From Variovorax sp. OV700 (GTDB lineage: Bacteria > Pseudomonadota > Gammaproteobacteria > Burkholderiales > Burkholderiaceae_C), in NCBI RefSeq assembly GCF_900099805.1, contig NZ_FNDR01000009.1, forward strand, positions 1 through 64,000: a DNA stretch of 64,000 nucleotides, given 5' to 3'. Position 1 is the stretch's first letter. The number at the start of each line of letters is the position of its first letter. The notes under the pieces were generated by a model. It had not been told where the DNA came from. It did no database searches and was given only the letters and a program-made list of their open reading frames with translations. This document shows positions 1 to 9,994 of this stretch, one piece after another. Both the position numbers and the translations under genes were made by a program.

Positions 1-28
1 AAAACGCCCGATGAAGTTCATCGGGCGT
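1..28 (-). terminator. Intrinsic terminator after gyrB
   Basis: Near-perfect inverted repeat with 12-base arms (4-15 and 17-28). Read on the minus strand it ends in a T run that reaches the window edge. It lies about 140 bases beyond the gyrB stop codon in gyrB orientation, so it most likely ends the dnaA-dnaN-gyrB transcript. The rest of the T run may lie outside the window. Confidence 0.75.
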
Positions 29-165
29 CTCTGGCCGGCTGGATCAAGCCGGTTATATGTCCTTCATAGGTGTCAACCTATGGCAGGACGGGTCAACCAA
101 CTCTGCCAGAAATTTTTTACCTATCTGGCACAGCTTTCACTTTCCGTCCGAGACGACACGATCGA

Positions 166-2790
166 TCAAACGTCGATATTCGCCGCCCGCAGCGCGTTCT
201 GCTCGATGAACTCGCGCCGCGGTTCCACCTCGTCGCCCATCAGCATCGTGAACACGCGATCCGCCTCGATGGCGTCGTCGATCTGCACGCGCAGCAGGCG
301 GCGCACGGTCGGGTCCATGGTGGTTTCCCACAGCTGCGCGGGGTTCATTTCGCCCAGGCCCTTGTAGCGCTGGCGCGAGGTGGCGTTCTCGGCCTGGCCG
401 ATGAGCCACTTCATCGCGATGCGGAAGTCGGCCACCTTTTCTTCCTTGGCGCGCTCGCCTTCGCCGCGGCGGACGATGGCGCCGTCGCTGCTCAGCAGGT
501 TGCGGAAGGTGTTGGCGGCTTCGGCGAGCGCGGCGTAGTCGGCGCCGTGCACAAAGTCCTGGGTGAGCACGCTGCTCTTGATGTTGCCGTGGTGGCGGCG
601 GCTGATGCGCAGCAGCGGCTTGTCGGTGCGTGCATCGAACTCGCTGCTCACTTCGGCCGGCACGCCGGTGGTGTTGAGTTCGCGCAGCTTGGCCTGCAGC
701 GCCACGGCCGAGGCTTCGGCCGCGGGGGTGGTGTCGAGGTCGAGCGCCACGCCGTCGGCAATGGCGCGGAGGGCCTCCGCATCCATGAAGTTGCGCAGCC
801 GCGCAATCACGGCTTCGGCCAGCTGGTGCTTGCGCGCCAGCTCGGCCAGGGTGTCGCCGGTGAGCGTGGTCGAGTTGGGACCGCCGGTTTCGATGCTCGC
901 GTCTTTCAGCGCCACCTTGAGCAGGAAGGCGTCGAGTGCGGGGCCGTCCTTCAGGTACTGCTCTTCCTTGCCGACCTTGACCTTGTACAGCGGCGGCTGC
1001 GCGATGTAGATGTGGCCGCGCTCGACCAGCTCCGGCATCTGCCGGTAGAAGAACGTGAGCAGCAGCGTGCGGATGTGGGCGCCGTCGACGTCGGCGTCGG
1101 TCATGATGATGATGCGGTGGTAGCGCAGCTTGGCAACGTTGAAGTCGTCCGCTCCGCCGCCCGCGCTGGTGGCGCCGGCGCGGCCGATGCCGGTGCCTAA
1201 AGCGGTGATCATGGTGAGAATTTCGTTGCTGGTGAGCAGCTTCTCGTAGCGCGCCTTTTCCACGTTCAGGATCTTGCCGCGCAGCGGCAGGATGGCCTGG
1301 AACTTACGGTCGCGGCCCTGCTTGGCGGAGCCGCCGGCGGAGTCGCCCTCCACCAGGTAGACCTCGCAGAGCGCGGGATCTTTTTCCTGGCAATCGGCCA
1401 GCTTGCCGGGCAGGCCCATGCCATCGAGCACGCCTTTGCGGCGCGTCATTTCGCGGGCCTTGCGTGCGGCTTCGCGGGCGCGGGCGGCCTCGACGATCTT
1501 GCCGCAGATGATCTTGGCGTCGTTCGGGCGCTCCTGCAGGTAGTCGGTCAGCAGGCGGCCGACGATGTCTTCGACCGGGGCGCGCACTTCGCTGGACACC
1601 AGCTTGTCCTTGGTCTGGCTCGAGAACTTGGGCTCGGGCACCTTCACGCTCAGCACGCAGCACAGGCCTTCGCGCATGTCGTCGCCGGTGACTTCGACCT
1701 TCGCCTTCTTGGCGAACTCGTTTTCTTCGATGTACTTGTTGATGACGCGGGTCATCGCGGCGCGCAGGCCCGTGAGGTGGGTGCCGCCGTCACGCTGGGG
1801 AATGTTGTTGGTGAAACAAAGCACTTGCTCGTTGTAGCCGCTGTTCCACTGCATCGCCACTTCGACGCCGATGTGCGTGCCCGGGATGCCGCCGTAGGTG
1901 TCGGCCGGCTTTTCGCCAGCGGCATAGAACGAGTTCGGATGCAGGACGGTCTTGCCCTTGTTGATGAACTCCACGAAGCCGCGCACGCCGCCGGCGCCCG
2001 AGAAGTCGTCTTCCTTGCCGGTGCGTTCGTCGTGCAGACGGATGCGCACGCCGTTGTTCAGGAAGCTCAGCTCGCGCAGGCGCTTGCTCAGGATCTCGTA
2101 ATGGAAATCGGCGTTCTCTTTGAAGATCTCGGTGTCGGGCAGGAAGTGCACCTCGGTGCCGCGCTTGTCGGTGTCGCCGATGACCTTCATGGGCGACACC
2201 TCGAAGCCGTTCACGGTCTCGAGCAAACGGTTCTGCACGAAGCCGCGGCTGAACTCGAGTTCGTGAATCTTGCCTTCGCGGCGCACGATGAGGCGCAGCT
2301 TCACGCTCAGCGCGTTCACGCAGCTCACGCCCACGCCGTGCAGGCCGCCCGAGACCTTGTAGCTGTTCTGGTTGAACTTGCCGCCCGCGTGCAATTCGGT
2401 GAGCGCAATTTCGGCAGCCGAGCGCTTGGGCTCGTGCTTGTCGTCCATCTTCACGCCGGTCGGGATGCCGCGGCCGTTGTCGGTGACGGAGATCGAGTTG
2501 TCGCTGTGAATGGTGACGACGATGTCATCGCAGTGGCCGGCCAGTGCTTCGTCGATGGAGTTGTCGACCACTTCGAACACCAGGTGGTGCAGGCCCGTGC
2601 CGTCGGAGGTGTCGCCGATGTACATGCCGGGGCGCTTGCGCACCGCCTCGAGCCCTTCGAGGATCGTGATCGAGCCTTCGCCGTAGCTGGTGTCGGCGGG
2701 CGTGATCTCGATCGGCACCGCACTCTCGATCTCGGGGGTGTAGACCGGTTCGGTGTGGGGCACTTCGGGCTTGTTCTCTTCTGCACTCAT
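166..2790 (-). CDS. gyrB: DNA gyrase subunit B
   Basis: ATP-hydrolysing subunit of DNA gyrase, which with GyrA introduces negative supercoils. At 874 aa it is longer than many GyrB proteins. The GHKL ATPase region occupies roughly residues 35-250, with the DNNSIDEALAGH-type Asn/Glu motif and a GLHGVGVSCVNALS lid motif. The TOPRIM region begins near residue 475 with VEGDSAGGSA and later DADVDGAHIR. The C-terminal tail carries QRYKGLGEMNP near residue 805. The extra length matches the insertion in the TOPRIM half seen in proteobacterial GyrB. The ATG at 2790 is preceded by AGAGGAAT, a good ribosome binding site. It is third in the dnaA-dnaN-gyrB order, 134 bases after dnaN. Confidence 0.98.
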   Translation of the reverse strand: MSAEENKPEVPHTEPVYTPEIESAVPIEITPADTSYGEGSITILEGLEAVRKRPGMYIGDTSDGTGLHHLVFEVVDNSIDEALAGHCDDIVVTIHSDNSISVTDNGRGIPTGVKMDDKHEPKRSAAEIALTELHAGGKFNQNSYKVSGGLHGVGVSCVNALSVKLRLIVRREGKIHELEFSRGFVQNRLLETVNGFEVSPMKVIGDTDKRGTEVHFLPDTEIFKENADFHYEILSKRLRELSFLNNGVRIRLHDERTGKEDDFSGAGGVRGFVEFINKGKTVLHPNSFYAAGEKPADTYGGIPGTHIGVEVAMQWNSGYNEQVLCFTNNIPQRDGGTHLTGLRAAMTRVINKYIEENEFAKKAKVEVTGDDMREGLCCVLSVKVPEPKFSSQTKDKLVSSEVRAPVEDIVGRLLTDYLQERPNDAKIICGKIVEAARAREAARKAREMTRRKGVLDGMGLPGKLADCQEKDPALCEVYLVEGDSAGGSAKQGRDRKFQAILPLRGKILNVEKARYEKLLTSNEILTMITALGTGIGRAGATSAGGGADDFNVAKLRYHRIIIMTDADVDGAHIRTLLLTFFYRQMPELVERGHIYIAQPPLYKVKVGKEEQYLKDGPALDAFLLKVALKDASIETGGPNSTTLTGDTLAELARKHQLAEAVIARLRNFMDAEALRAIADGVALDLDTTPAAEASAVALQAKLRELNTTGVPAEVSSEFDARTDKPLLRISRRHHGNIKSSVLTQDFVHGADYAALAEAANTFRNLLSSDGAIVRRGEGERAKEEKVADFRIAMKWLIGQAENATSRQRYKGLGEMNPAQLWETTMDPTVRRLLRVQIDDAIEADRVFTMLMGDEVEPRREFIEQNALRAANIDV

Positions 2791-2874
2791 TCGGATATTC
2801 CTCTATCTCTCACGGCATTCACGGGATTTTTCGGGCTCTGGGAGCCTGTTTTTCCGGCCTCTTGAAAGCGCAAA

Positions 2875-2892
2875 CCCGCGGAGGGCCGCGGG
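2875..2892 (-). terminator. Weak hairpin between dnaN and gyrB
   Basis: CCCGCGG/CCGCGGG stem with a four-base loop in the 134-base gap after dnaN. On the minus strand it is followed only by TTTGCG, so it would be a weak terminator or an attenuator that partly separates gyrB expression from dnaA-dnaN. This function is inferred from position and shape only. Confidence 0.35.
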
Positions 2893-2924
2893 CTGACTGC
2901 GCAAGGCGCTGTGCTTTCTGTCTT

Positions 2925-4031
2925 CTAGATTCGCATCGGCATCACGACATATTTGAAGGATGCGTTCTCGGGGATGGTCAAAAGGGCGGAGCTGTTGGAA
3001 TCGGCCAGGTCCAGCTTGACCATGTCCTGATCCATGTTGGACAGGGCGTCGATCAGGTAAGTGACGTTGAAGCCAATCTCGATGGCGTCGCCGCCGTAGT
3101 CGATGTCGAGTTCGTCCTGCGCTTCTTCCTGTTCCGCGTTGTTCGATGCGATGCGCAGGGTGCCGGGCTCGATGTTGAGCCGCACGCCCTTGAACTTCTC
3201 GCTCGTCAGGATGGCGGTGCGCTGCAGGCTGGCCAGCAGAGGGGCGCGGCCGAGCGTGACGCTGTTCTTGTGGTTCTTGGGAATCACGCGGTTGTAGTCG
3301 GGGAACTTGCCCTCGACCAGCTTGGTGACGAACTCCATGCCGCCAAAGCTGAACTTGGCCTGGTTGTTGGCAAACTGCATCTCGATGGCGCCTTCGGCAT
3401 CCGACAGCAGGCGCTGCATTTCGAGCACGGTCTTGCGCGGAAGAATGACTTCCTGGCGCGGCACTTCGACGTCGAGCGTGGCCGACGAAAAAGCCAGGCG
3501 GTGCCCGTCGGTGGCCACCAGGCTCAGCTGCTTGCCTTCGGCCACGAACAGGATGCCGTTCAGGTAATAGCGGATGTCGTGCACGGCCATGGCAAACGAG
3601 ACCTGCGAGAGCAGGTCTTTCAGCGTCTTTTGCGGCACGCTGAACACGGGGCCGAAGTTGGCGGCTTCCTGCACCAGCGGAAAGTCCTCGGCCGGCAGCG
3701 ACTGCAGCGTGAAGCGGCTCTTGCCGCCCTTGAGCACCAGCTTGCTCGCGCTCGATTCGAGGCTCACGGTCTGGTCGGCCGGCATGGTGCGCAGGATGTC
3801 GATGAGCTTGCGCGCGCCGATGGTGGTGGTGAAGCTGCCTTCATCGCCGCCGAGTTCGGCCGTGGTGCGGATCTGGATCTCGAGATCGCTGGTCGTCAGC
3901 TGCAGCTGCCCGCCGGTCTTGCGGATGAGCACATTGGCGAGGATCGGCAGCGTATGGCGCCGTTCCACGATGCCCGCCACCGATTGCAGCGCGGCGAGGA
4001 CTTTGTCTTGGGTTGCCTTCAAAACGATCAT
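2925..4031 (-). CDS. dnaN: DNA polymerase III beta sliding clamp
   Basis: Ring-forming processivity factor that tethers polymerase III to DNA. At 368 aa it has the normal length for the family, with three repeated clamp domains of about 120 aa. It begins MIVLKATQDKVLAAL, passes through RRHTLPILANVLI, and ends in the conserved YVVMPMRI tail that closes the peptide-binding groove. The ATG at 4031 is preceded by AGAGGAAGAAGAC, a clear Shine-Dalgarno sequence. It lies 90 bases downstream of dnaA and is probably co-transcribed with it. Confidence 0.98.
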   Translation of the reverse strand: MIVLKATQDKVLAALQSVAGIVERRHTLPILANVLIRKTGGQLQLTTSDLEIQIRTTAELGGDEGSFTTTIGARKLIDILRTMPADQTVSLESSASKLVLKGGKSRFTLQSLPAEDFPLVQEAANFGPVFSVPQKTLKDLLSQVSFAMAVHDIRYYLNGILFVAEGKQLSLVATDGHRLAFSSATLDVEVPRQEVILPRKTVLEMQRLLSDAEGAIEMQFANNQAKFSFGGMEFVTKLVEGKFPDYNRVIPKNHKNSVTLGRAPLLASLQRTAILTSEKFKGVRLNIEPGTLRIASNNAEQEEAQDELDIDYGGDAIEIGFNVTYLIDALSNMDQDMVKLDLADSNSSALLTIPENASFKYVVMPMRI

Positions 4032-4121
4032 GTCTTCTTCCTCTTCTCTTTATCTCTTGGAATCCGCTTGTAAGACGCCATTCTCCGCTGTCGCGAGGCG
4101 CATTCTTGATGACATTCGGGG

Positions 4122-5501
<1,380 letters not shown>

Positions 5502-5551
5502 GGGTGCTTGAAAAAGTGGTGTGTCCCTCGGCCATTTTTTGGTATATGTAT

Positions 5552-5560
5552 TGTGGATAT
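5552..5560 (-). promoter_or_regulatory. DnaA box, one mismatch
   Basis: Plus-strand TGTGGATAT, which is ATATCCACA on the minus strand, one base from the consensus TTATCCACA. It lies about 50 bases upstream of the dnaA start, within the likely dnaA promoter. Confidence 0.6.
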
Positions 5561-5601
5561 GCTCTGCTGCAAGGCGGCTCGCATTCTAACTTGTCAAAAC
5601 C

Positions 5602-5610
5602 TTATCCACA
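5602..5610 (+). promoter_or_regulatory. DnaA box, perfect
   Basis: Exact TTATCCACA consensus in the dnaA-rpmH gap. On the minus strand a TTGACA hexamer begins a few bases after it, so DnaA bound here could also repress dnaA transcription. That regulatory role is inferred. Confidence 0.8.
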
Positions 5611-5653
5611 TCCCCGGGTGCACCCGGCAAAGGCCCGCAAAGTTGCTCGATGT

Positions 5654-5682
5654 TTGGTGTTGGGCCGAATGTTTGCGATAAT
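5654..5682 (+). promoter_or_regulatory. Candidate rpmH promoter
   Basis: TTGGTG at 5654-5659 and GATAAT at 5677-5682, separated by 17 bases, resemble a sigma-70 promoter pointing at rpmH. The predicted leader is about 130 bases. Confidence 0.45.
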
Positions 5683-5821
5683 TGCGGGTTTCCCTGAAAA
5701 CCTCATTGCGTCTTTCGGGGGTCATCCGAAAAACGCTCCCAGCGCTCGCATGTCCGATATGGCCTTCATGGCTTCATAGGGGACATCGCGGATATCGGGG
5801 GAATCAGCAGGAAATCTCATC

Positions 5822-5956
5822 ATGAAACGCACTTACCAAGCTTCCAAAGTCCGCCGCGCCCGTACCCACGGCTTTCTGGTCCGTATGAAGACCCGTGGCG
5901 GCCGTGCCGTCATCAACGCACGCCGCGCCAAGGGCCGCAAGCGCCTGGCCGTCTGA
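5822..5956 (+). CDS. rpmH: 50S ribosomal protein L34
   Basis: Small basic protein of the large ribosomal subunit, 44 aa, the normal length for L34. The sequence MKRTYQASKVRRARTHGF then RMKTRGGRAV and RRAKGRKRL is the standard L34 signature, with very high Arg/Lys content. The ATG at 5822 has AGGAAA upstream at suitable spacing. It is the first gene of the rpmH-rnpA-yidD-yidC block that faces dnaA across the origin gap. Confidence 0.98.
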   Translation: MKRTYQASKVRRARTHGFLVRMKTRGGRAVINARRAKGRKRLAV

Positions 5957-6054
5957 CGGCAGTTCTGCCGTTGCCAGCCGCCGAGCCGCCAGCGCCAGCT
6001 TTCGCCGCCAGTCTTTCTGGCCCGACCAGCGACAACGCAAGCGACCCGGCTTCC

Positions 6055-6447
6055 ATGCAGCGGCTCAAGACCCGCGCGCAGTTCCAGGCCGTCCTCGCAG
6101 GTGCCACCGTGGCGCGCACTGCTCATTTCGCATTGCATCGCTGCGCGCTCGATTCGTCGAGCGCGCAGCCTTTGTTCGCGTCCGACGATGTCTGGCTGGG
6201 CGCCATGGTGCCCAAGCGCTGGGCGCGCCGCGCGGTCACACGCAACGCCATCAAGCGCCAGATCTATATCGTGAGCGCCGCACCCGATGCGGGCCTGCCC
6301 CGTGCGGCGCACGTGGTGCGGCTGCGCGCGGGATTTGACCGCAAGGAATTCGTGAGCGCCTCCTCGGACAAGCTCAAGGCCGCCGTGCGCGCCGAACTCC
6401 AGCAACTGCTGGCGCGGGCCGCACGCTCCTCTGCACCCTCGTCATGA
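6055..6447 (+). CDS. rnpA: Ribonuclease P protein component
   Basis: Basic protein cofactor of the RNase P ribozyme, which matures tRNA 5' ends. The reading frame is 130 aa from the ATG at 6055. It contains RLKTRAQFQAVL near the start and the family core KRWARRAVTRNAIKRQIY, matching the RNR-type motif that binds RNase P RNA. An in-frame TTG at 5971 would add 28 mostly Pro/Ala/Ser residues. I prefer 6055 because conserved sequence begins there, although neither start has a clear ribosome binding site. Its stop overlaps the yidD start (ATGA), which suggests coupling. Confidence 0.93.
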   Translation: MQRLKTRAQFQAVLAGATVARTAHFALHRCALDSSSAQPLFASDDVWLGAMVPKRWARRAVTRNAIKRQIYIVSAAPDAGLPRAAHVVRLRAGFDRKEFVSASSDKLKAAVRAELQQLLARAARSSAPSS

Positions 6448-6731
6448 AGCTCTTGCTGATCGGCCTCGTGAAAGGCTATCGCCTGCTGCTGAGCCCCTGG
6501 CTCGGGCAGTCGTGCCGCTTCGAGCCGACCTGCTCCGTCTATTCGATCGAGGCGCTCGAAGTCCACGGCGCTCTCAAGGGCAGCTATCTCACCCTGCACC
6601 GCATCGTGCGCTGCCAACCCTGGTGCCAGGGCGGGCACGATCCGGTTCCACCGAAATCACGGCGTCGCACTGGCAAGCCAGGCTCGCTGTTTTCGTCTCT
6701 TCTCTCCTCCGACAAGAAGTCTTCGTCATGA
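6444..6731 (+). CDS. yidD: Membrane protein insertion efficiency factor YidD
   Basis: Small amphipathic protein (95 aa) thought to help YidC/Sec insert membrane proteins. The family core is intact: GYRLLLSPWLG, then CRFEPTCSVYSIEAL with its two cysteines, then HRIVRCQPWCQGGHDPVP with two more. It overlaps rnpA by four bases at its start and yidC by four at its end (ATGA each time), giving a tightly coupled rnpA-yidD-yidC string. The Ser/Lys-rich tail after residue 75 is variable in the family. Confidence 0.95.
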   Translation: MKLLLIGLVKGYRLLLSPWLGQSCRFEPTCSVYSIEALEVHGALKGSYLTLHRIVRCQPWCQGGHDPVPPKSRRRTGKPGSLFSSLLSSDKKSSS

Positions 6732-8416
6732 ACGATATACGCCGCACGATCCTGTGGGTGATTTTTGGTTTCTCGCTGGTGCTGCTGTGGGACCAATGGC
6801 AGGTCTTCAACGGCAACAAGCCGACCTTCCTGCCGTCGAGCAAGCCGGCTGCCGTGGCCTCCGCGCCGGCAGGCAGCACGCCGGCCGCCAGCAACGGCGT
6901 GCCAGCCGCAGCGTCCGCCACCGGCGGCAGTGCGGGCGCCGTGCCCACGCAGGCCGCTCCGGCCGCGCCGCGCGAGCGGGTCAGCGTGACCACCGACCTG
7001 TTCAAGGCAGTGATCGACAGCGAAGGCGCCACGGTCAACTACCTGGAGCTGCTGAAGTACGAGGAAGCCGACCGCACCAAGCACGTCGTCCTGCTCGAGA
7101 ACGACTCGCCCGCCACCCGTTACGTGGCTCAGACCGGCCTGCTGAGCCAGACCGGTGAACCGTTCCCCAACCACCTGACGCCGATGACGCCGAAGGCCGG
7201 TCCGCGCGAAATGGCCGAAGGCCAGAACACGCTCGAAGTGAGTTTCGAAAGCGCGCCCTCGGGCGGTTTGAAGTACGTCAAGACCTACGTGTTCAAGCGC
7301 GGCGACTACACCATCGGCGTGCGCCATGAAGTCGTCAACGTGAGCGACCAGCCGCGCGACGCGCAGCTCTATATGCAACTGCTGCGCCACGGCACGGTGG
7401 CCGCCGGCACGATGTTCGGCACCAACACCTTTACCGGCCCGGCCGCGTACACCAACGAGAAGAAGTTCCACAAGCTCGACTTCAAGGACATCTCCAAGGG
7501 CAAGATCGAACCGCCGCCGCCCGCCAACGACGGCTGGATTGCGATGGTGCAGCATTACTTCGTCTCGGCCTGGCTGCTCAAGGGCGACCCGGCGAGCGAG
7601 CAGCTCAAGCGCGAGTTCCGCGTGAAGGACTTGGGCGACAACCTGTACACCGTGGCCATGGTGGCCACGCTGCCGAAGATCGCCCCGGGCCAGACGCAGG
7701 TGGTCAACAGCGCGCTGTTCGCCGGACCCGAAGAAGAAAAGAAGCTCGAAGCCATTGCGCCCGGCCTGGACCTGGTCAAGGACTACGGCATCTTCGCCAT
7801 CATCTCCAAGCCGCTGTACTGGCTGCTGAACCAGCTGCACGGCATCCTGGGCAACTGGGGCTGGGCCATCGTGGCGCTGGTGGTGCTGCTGAAGGCGGCC
7901 TTCTACTGGCTCAACGCCAAGGCCTACGCCAGCATGGCCAAGATGAAGGCCATCAACCCGAAGATCATGGAAATGCGCGAGCGGCTGAAGGACAAGCCGC
8001 AAGAGATGCAGCAGGAGATGATGCGCATCTACAAGACCGAGAAGGTCAACCCGATGGGCGGCTGCTTCCCGATCGTGATTCAGATCCCGGTGTTCATCGC
8101 GCTCTACTGGGTGCTGCTGTCGTCGGTCGAAATGCGCCACGCACCGTGGATCGGCTGGATCACCGACCTGTCGGCACCCGATCCCTGGTACATCCTGCCG
8201 GTCGTGATGACGCTCACTTCGCTGTTTCAGACCTGGCTCAACCCGACGCCGCCCGATCCGATGCAGGCCAAGCTGATGTGGATCATGCCGCTCGCGTTCA
8301 GCGTGATGTTCATCTTCTTCCCGGCCGGCCTGGTGCTGTACTGGATCACGAACAACGTGCTGTCGATTGCGCAGCAGTGGTTCATCAACAAGCGGCTGGG
8401 CGTGCTGGGCAAGTAA
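6728..8416 (+). CDS. yidC: Membrane protein insertase YidC
   Basis: Inserts and folds inner-membrane proteins, alone or with SecYEG. The protein is 562 aa from the ATG at 6728. It begins with a transmembrane segment (IRRTILWVIFGFSLVLLW), followed by an Ala/Pro-rich linker and a large periplasmic beta domain (about 90-340). The conserved C-terminal transmembrane core includes WGWAIVALVVLLKAAFYWL and GGCFPIVIQIPVFIALY. The start overlaps the yidD stop by four bases. An open frame extends upstream to 6512 but lies over yidD and is not needed. A strong terminator follows. Confidence 0.98.
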   Translation: MNDIRRTILWVIFGFSLVLLWDQWQVFNGNKPTFLPSSKPAAVASAPAGSTPAASNGVPAAASATGGSAGAVPTQAAPAAPRERVSVTTDLFKAVIDSEGATVNYLELLKYEEADRTKHVVLLENDSPATRYVAQTGLLSQTGEPFPNHLTPMTPKAGPREMAEGQNTLEVSFESAPSGGLKYVKTYVFKRGDYTIGVRHEVVNVSDQPRDAQLYMQLLRHGTVAAGTMFGTNTFTGPAAYTNEKKFHKLDFKDISKGKIEPPPPANDGWIAMVQHYFVSAWLLKGDPASEQLKREFRVKDLGDNLYTVAMVATLPKIAPGQTQVVNSALFAGPEEEKKLEAIAPGLDLVKDYGIFAIISKPLYWLLNQLHGILGNWGWAIVALVVLLKAAFYWLNAKAYASMAKMKAINPKIMEMRERLKDKPQEMQQEMMRIYKTEKVNPMGGCFPIVIQIPVFIALYWVLLSSVEMRHAPWIGWITDLSAPDPWYILPVVMTLTSLFQTWLNPTPPDPMQAKLMWIMPLAFSVMFIFFPAGLVLYWITNNVLSIAQQWFINKRLGVLGK

Positions 8417-8441
8417 GCGCAGCGGCCTTAGCCACCCACGC

Positions 8442-8475
8442 AAAGGGCCGCATCCGCGGCCCTTTGCCTTTTTTG
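8442..8475 (+). terminator. Terminator after yidC
   Basis: AAAGGGCCGC/GCGGCCCTTT stem with a four-base loop, followed by a CCTTTTTTG tract. It ends the rpmH-yidC operon 25 bases past the yidC stop and 20 bases before mnmE. Confidence 0.9.
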
Positions 8476-8494
8476 CTGAAAGAATCGTGCTTCC

Positions 8495-9904
8495 ATGACC
8501 TTCGCCCGCACAACCGATCCCATCGTCGCCGTCGCCACCGCCTCGGGGCGCGGGGCCGTCGGGATCGTGCGCGTGTCCGGTGCCCGGCTCGCGCCGCTGA
8601 TCGAAGCCCTCTGCGGCCGGCCGCTGAAGCCGCGCGAAGCCACCTATCTCCCGTTCCGCGACGCGGCCGGTGAACCGGTCGACCACGGCCTGGCGATCCA
8701 CTTTCCATCGCCCCATTCGTTCACCGGCGAGGACGTGCTCGAGCTGCAAGCCCACGGTGGAACGGTGGTGCTGCAGCTTTTGCTGGCACGCTGCCTCGAA
8801 GCCGCTGCCGAGGCCGATCCGGTCACCGGCCGCCCGCGCCTGCCCGGCCTGCGCGTGGCCGAGCCGGGCGAGTTCAGCCAGCGCGCCTTCCTGAACGGCA
8901 AGATCGACCTGGCCCAGGCCGAGGCCATTGCCGACCTGATCGACGCCAGCACCGAGGCGGCCGCGCGCAGCGCCGGGCGTTCGCTTTCGGGTGCGTTCTC
9001 GCGCGAGATCCACACGCTGCGCGAAGCGTTGATCCATCTGCGCATGCTGGTCGAGGCCACCCTCGATTTTCCCGAGGAGGAGATCGACTTTCTCCAGAAA
9101 GCCGACGCGGCCGGGCAGCTCGTGAAGTTGCAGACGCAATTGGCGGCGGTGCAACAGCGCGCGAAACAGGGGGCGCTGCTGCGCGAGGGCATCAAGGTGG
9201 TGATCGCAGGACAGCCCAACGCAGGCAAGAGCTCGCTTCTCAATGCGCTGGCCGGCGCTGAGCTGGCCATCGTGAGCGCGGTACCGGGCACCACGCGCGA
9301 CGTGGTGTCGCAGACCATCCAGATCCACGGCGTGCCGCTGCATGTGGCCGACACGGCGGGCCTGCGCGAAAGCAGCGACGAGGTCGAGCAGATCGGCGTT
9401 GCGCGCGCCTGGGGCCAGATCGAGAGCGCCGACGCGGTGCTCTTCCTGCACGACCTGACACGAGCCGGCCTGCCCGACTACGCCGCGGCCGATGCCGAGA
9501 TCTTGCGCGGCCTGCGGCAGAAGCTGCCCGCGAGCGTGCCGGTGCTCGATGTCTGGAACAAACAGGACGCCGCGCCAGCGGCAAACGCGGCACAGGGCGT
9601 CGTCCTGTCTGCCAAGACCGGCCTGGGCATCGAGGCGCTGCGCGAGCAACTGCTGGCCATGGCCGGTTGGCAGGCCGTGCCCGAAGGTGTCTACCTGGCG
9701 CGCGCGCGCCACGTGCAGGCGCTGGGCCGCGTCGAAACCCACTTGGCATTGGCTGCGAGCCATCTGGCAGCACAGGCGCAACTGCTCGATCTGCTGGCCG
9801 AGGAGCTGCGTTTGGCGCAGAACGCGTTGAACGAAATCACCGGAGAGTTCGGCGCGGACGACCTGCTGGGCGTCATCTTTTCGCGCTTCTGTATCGGCAA
9901 ATAG
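8495..9904 (+). CDS. mnmE: tRNA modification GTPase MnmE
   Basis: With MnmG it forms the 5-(carboxymethyl)aminomethyl group on wobble uridine 34 of certain tRNAs. The 469-aa protein has the N-terminal folate-binding domain (TDPIVAVATASGRGAVGIVRVSG at its start), then an embedded Ras-like G domain. That domain has P-loop GQPNAGKSS at about 238-246, TTRD switch I, DTAGLRE G3 and NKQD G4. The C-terminal FCIGK holds the conserved catalytic cysteine. It follows the yidC terminator closely, so it probably has its own promoter in the short gap or near the terminator tail. Confidence 0.98.
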   Translation: MTFARTTDPIVAVATASGRGAVGIVRVSGARLAPLIEALCGRPLKPREATYLPFRDAAGEPVDHGLAIHFPSPHSFTGEDVLELQAHGGTVVLQLLLARCLEAAAEADPVTGRPRLPGLRVAEPGEFSQRAFLNGKIDLAQAEAIADLIDASTEAAARSAGRSLSGAFSREIHTLREALIHLRMLVEATLDFPEEEIDFLQKADAAGQLVKLQTQLAAVQQRAKQGALLREGIKVVIAGQPNAGKSSLLNALAGAELAIVSAVPGTTRDVVSQTIQIHGVPLHVADTAGLRESSDEVEQIGVARAWGQIESADAVLFLHDLTRAGLPDYAAADAEILRGLRQKLPASVPVLDVWNKQDAAPAANAAQGVVLSAKTGLGIEALREQLLAMAGWQAVPEGVYLARARHVQALGRVETHLALAASHLAAQAQLLDLLAEELRLAQNALNEITGEFGADDLLGVIFSRFCIGK

Positions 9905-9937
9905 AGACAGCCAACCCGAAAAACGTAAAGAGTTGTA

Positions 9938-9970
9938 GCCGAAAACCGCGCCCTTCGCGGATACTTCGGC
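9938..9970 (+). other. Two-tier hairpin between mnmE and the next gene
   Basis: Outer stem GCCGAA/TTCGGC encloses CCGCG/CGCGG with a CCCTT loop. It has no T tract, so it is not a standard terminator. It could be a processing or stabilising hairpin after mnmE or part of the next gene's leader. Function is unknown. Confidence 0.35.
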
Positions 9971-9994
9971 ACAGATGCGGGGGTTGAGAAAAGC

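Larger units (their letters stand above)
5502..5821. other. Candidate replication origin (oriC) gap
   Basis: This 320-base gap lies between the divergent dnaA and rpmH genes, the usual oriC position in Burkholderiales. It holds one perfect DnaA box (5602-5610) and one near-match in the opposite orientation (5552-5560). AT-rich stretches lie around 5530-5560 and 5581-5605. A further one-mismatch box, TTACCCACA, lies inside dnaA at 4966-4974. The box count is low for an origin, so some of the origin may extend into dnaA. The call rests mainly on synteny. Confidence 0.6.

Noticed and set aside
2875..2892. Hairpin between dnaN and gyrB as a full terminator
   Set aside because: The T tract is too weak for a firm call. 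It is listed only as a weak element.
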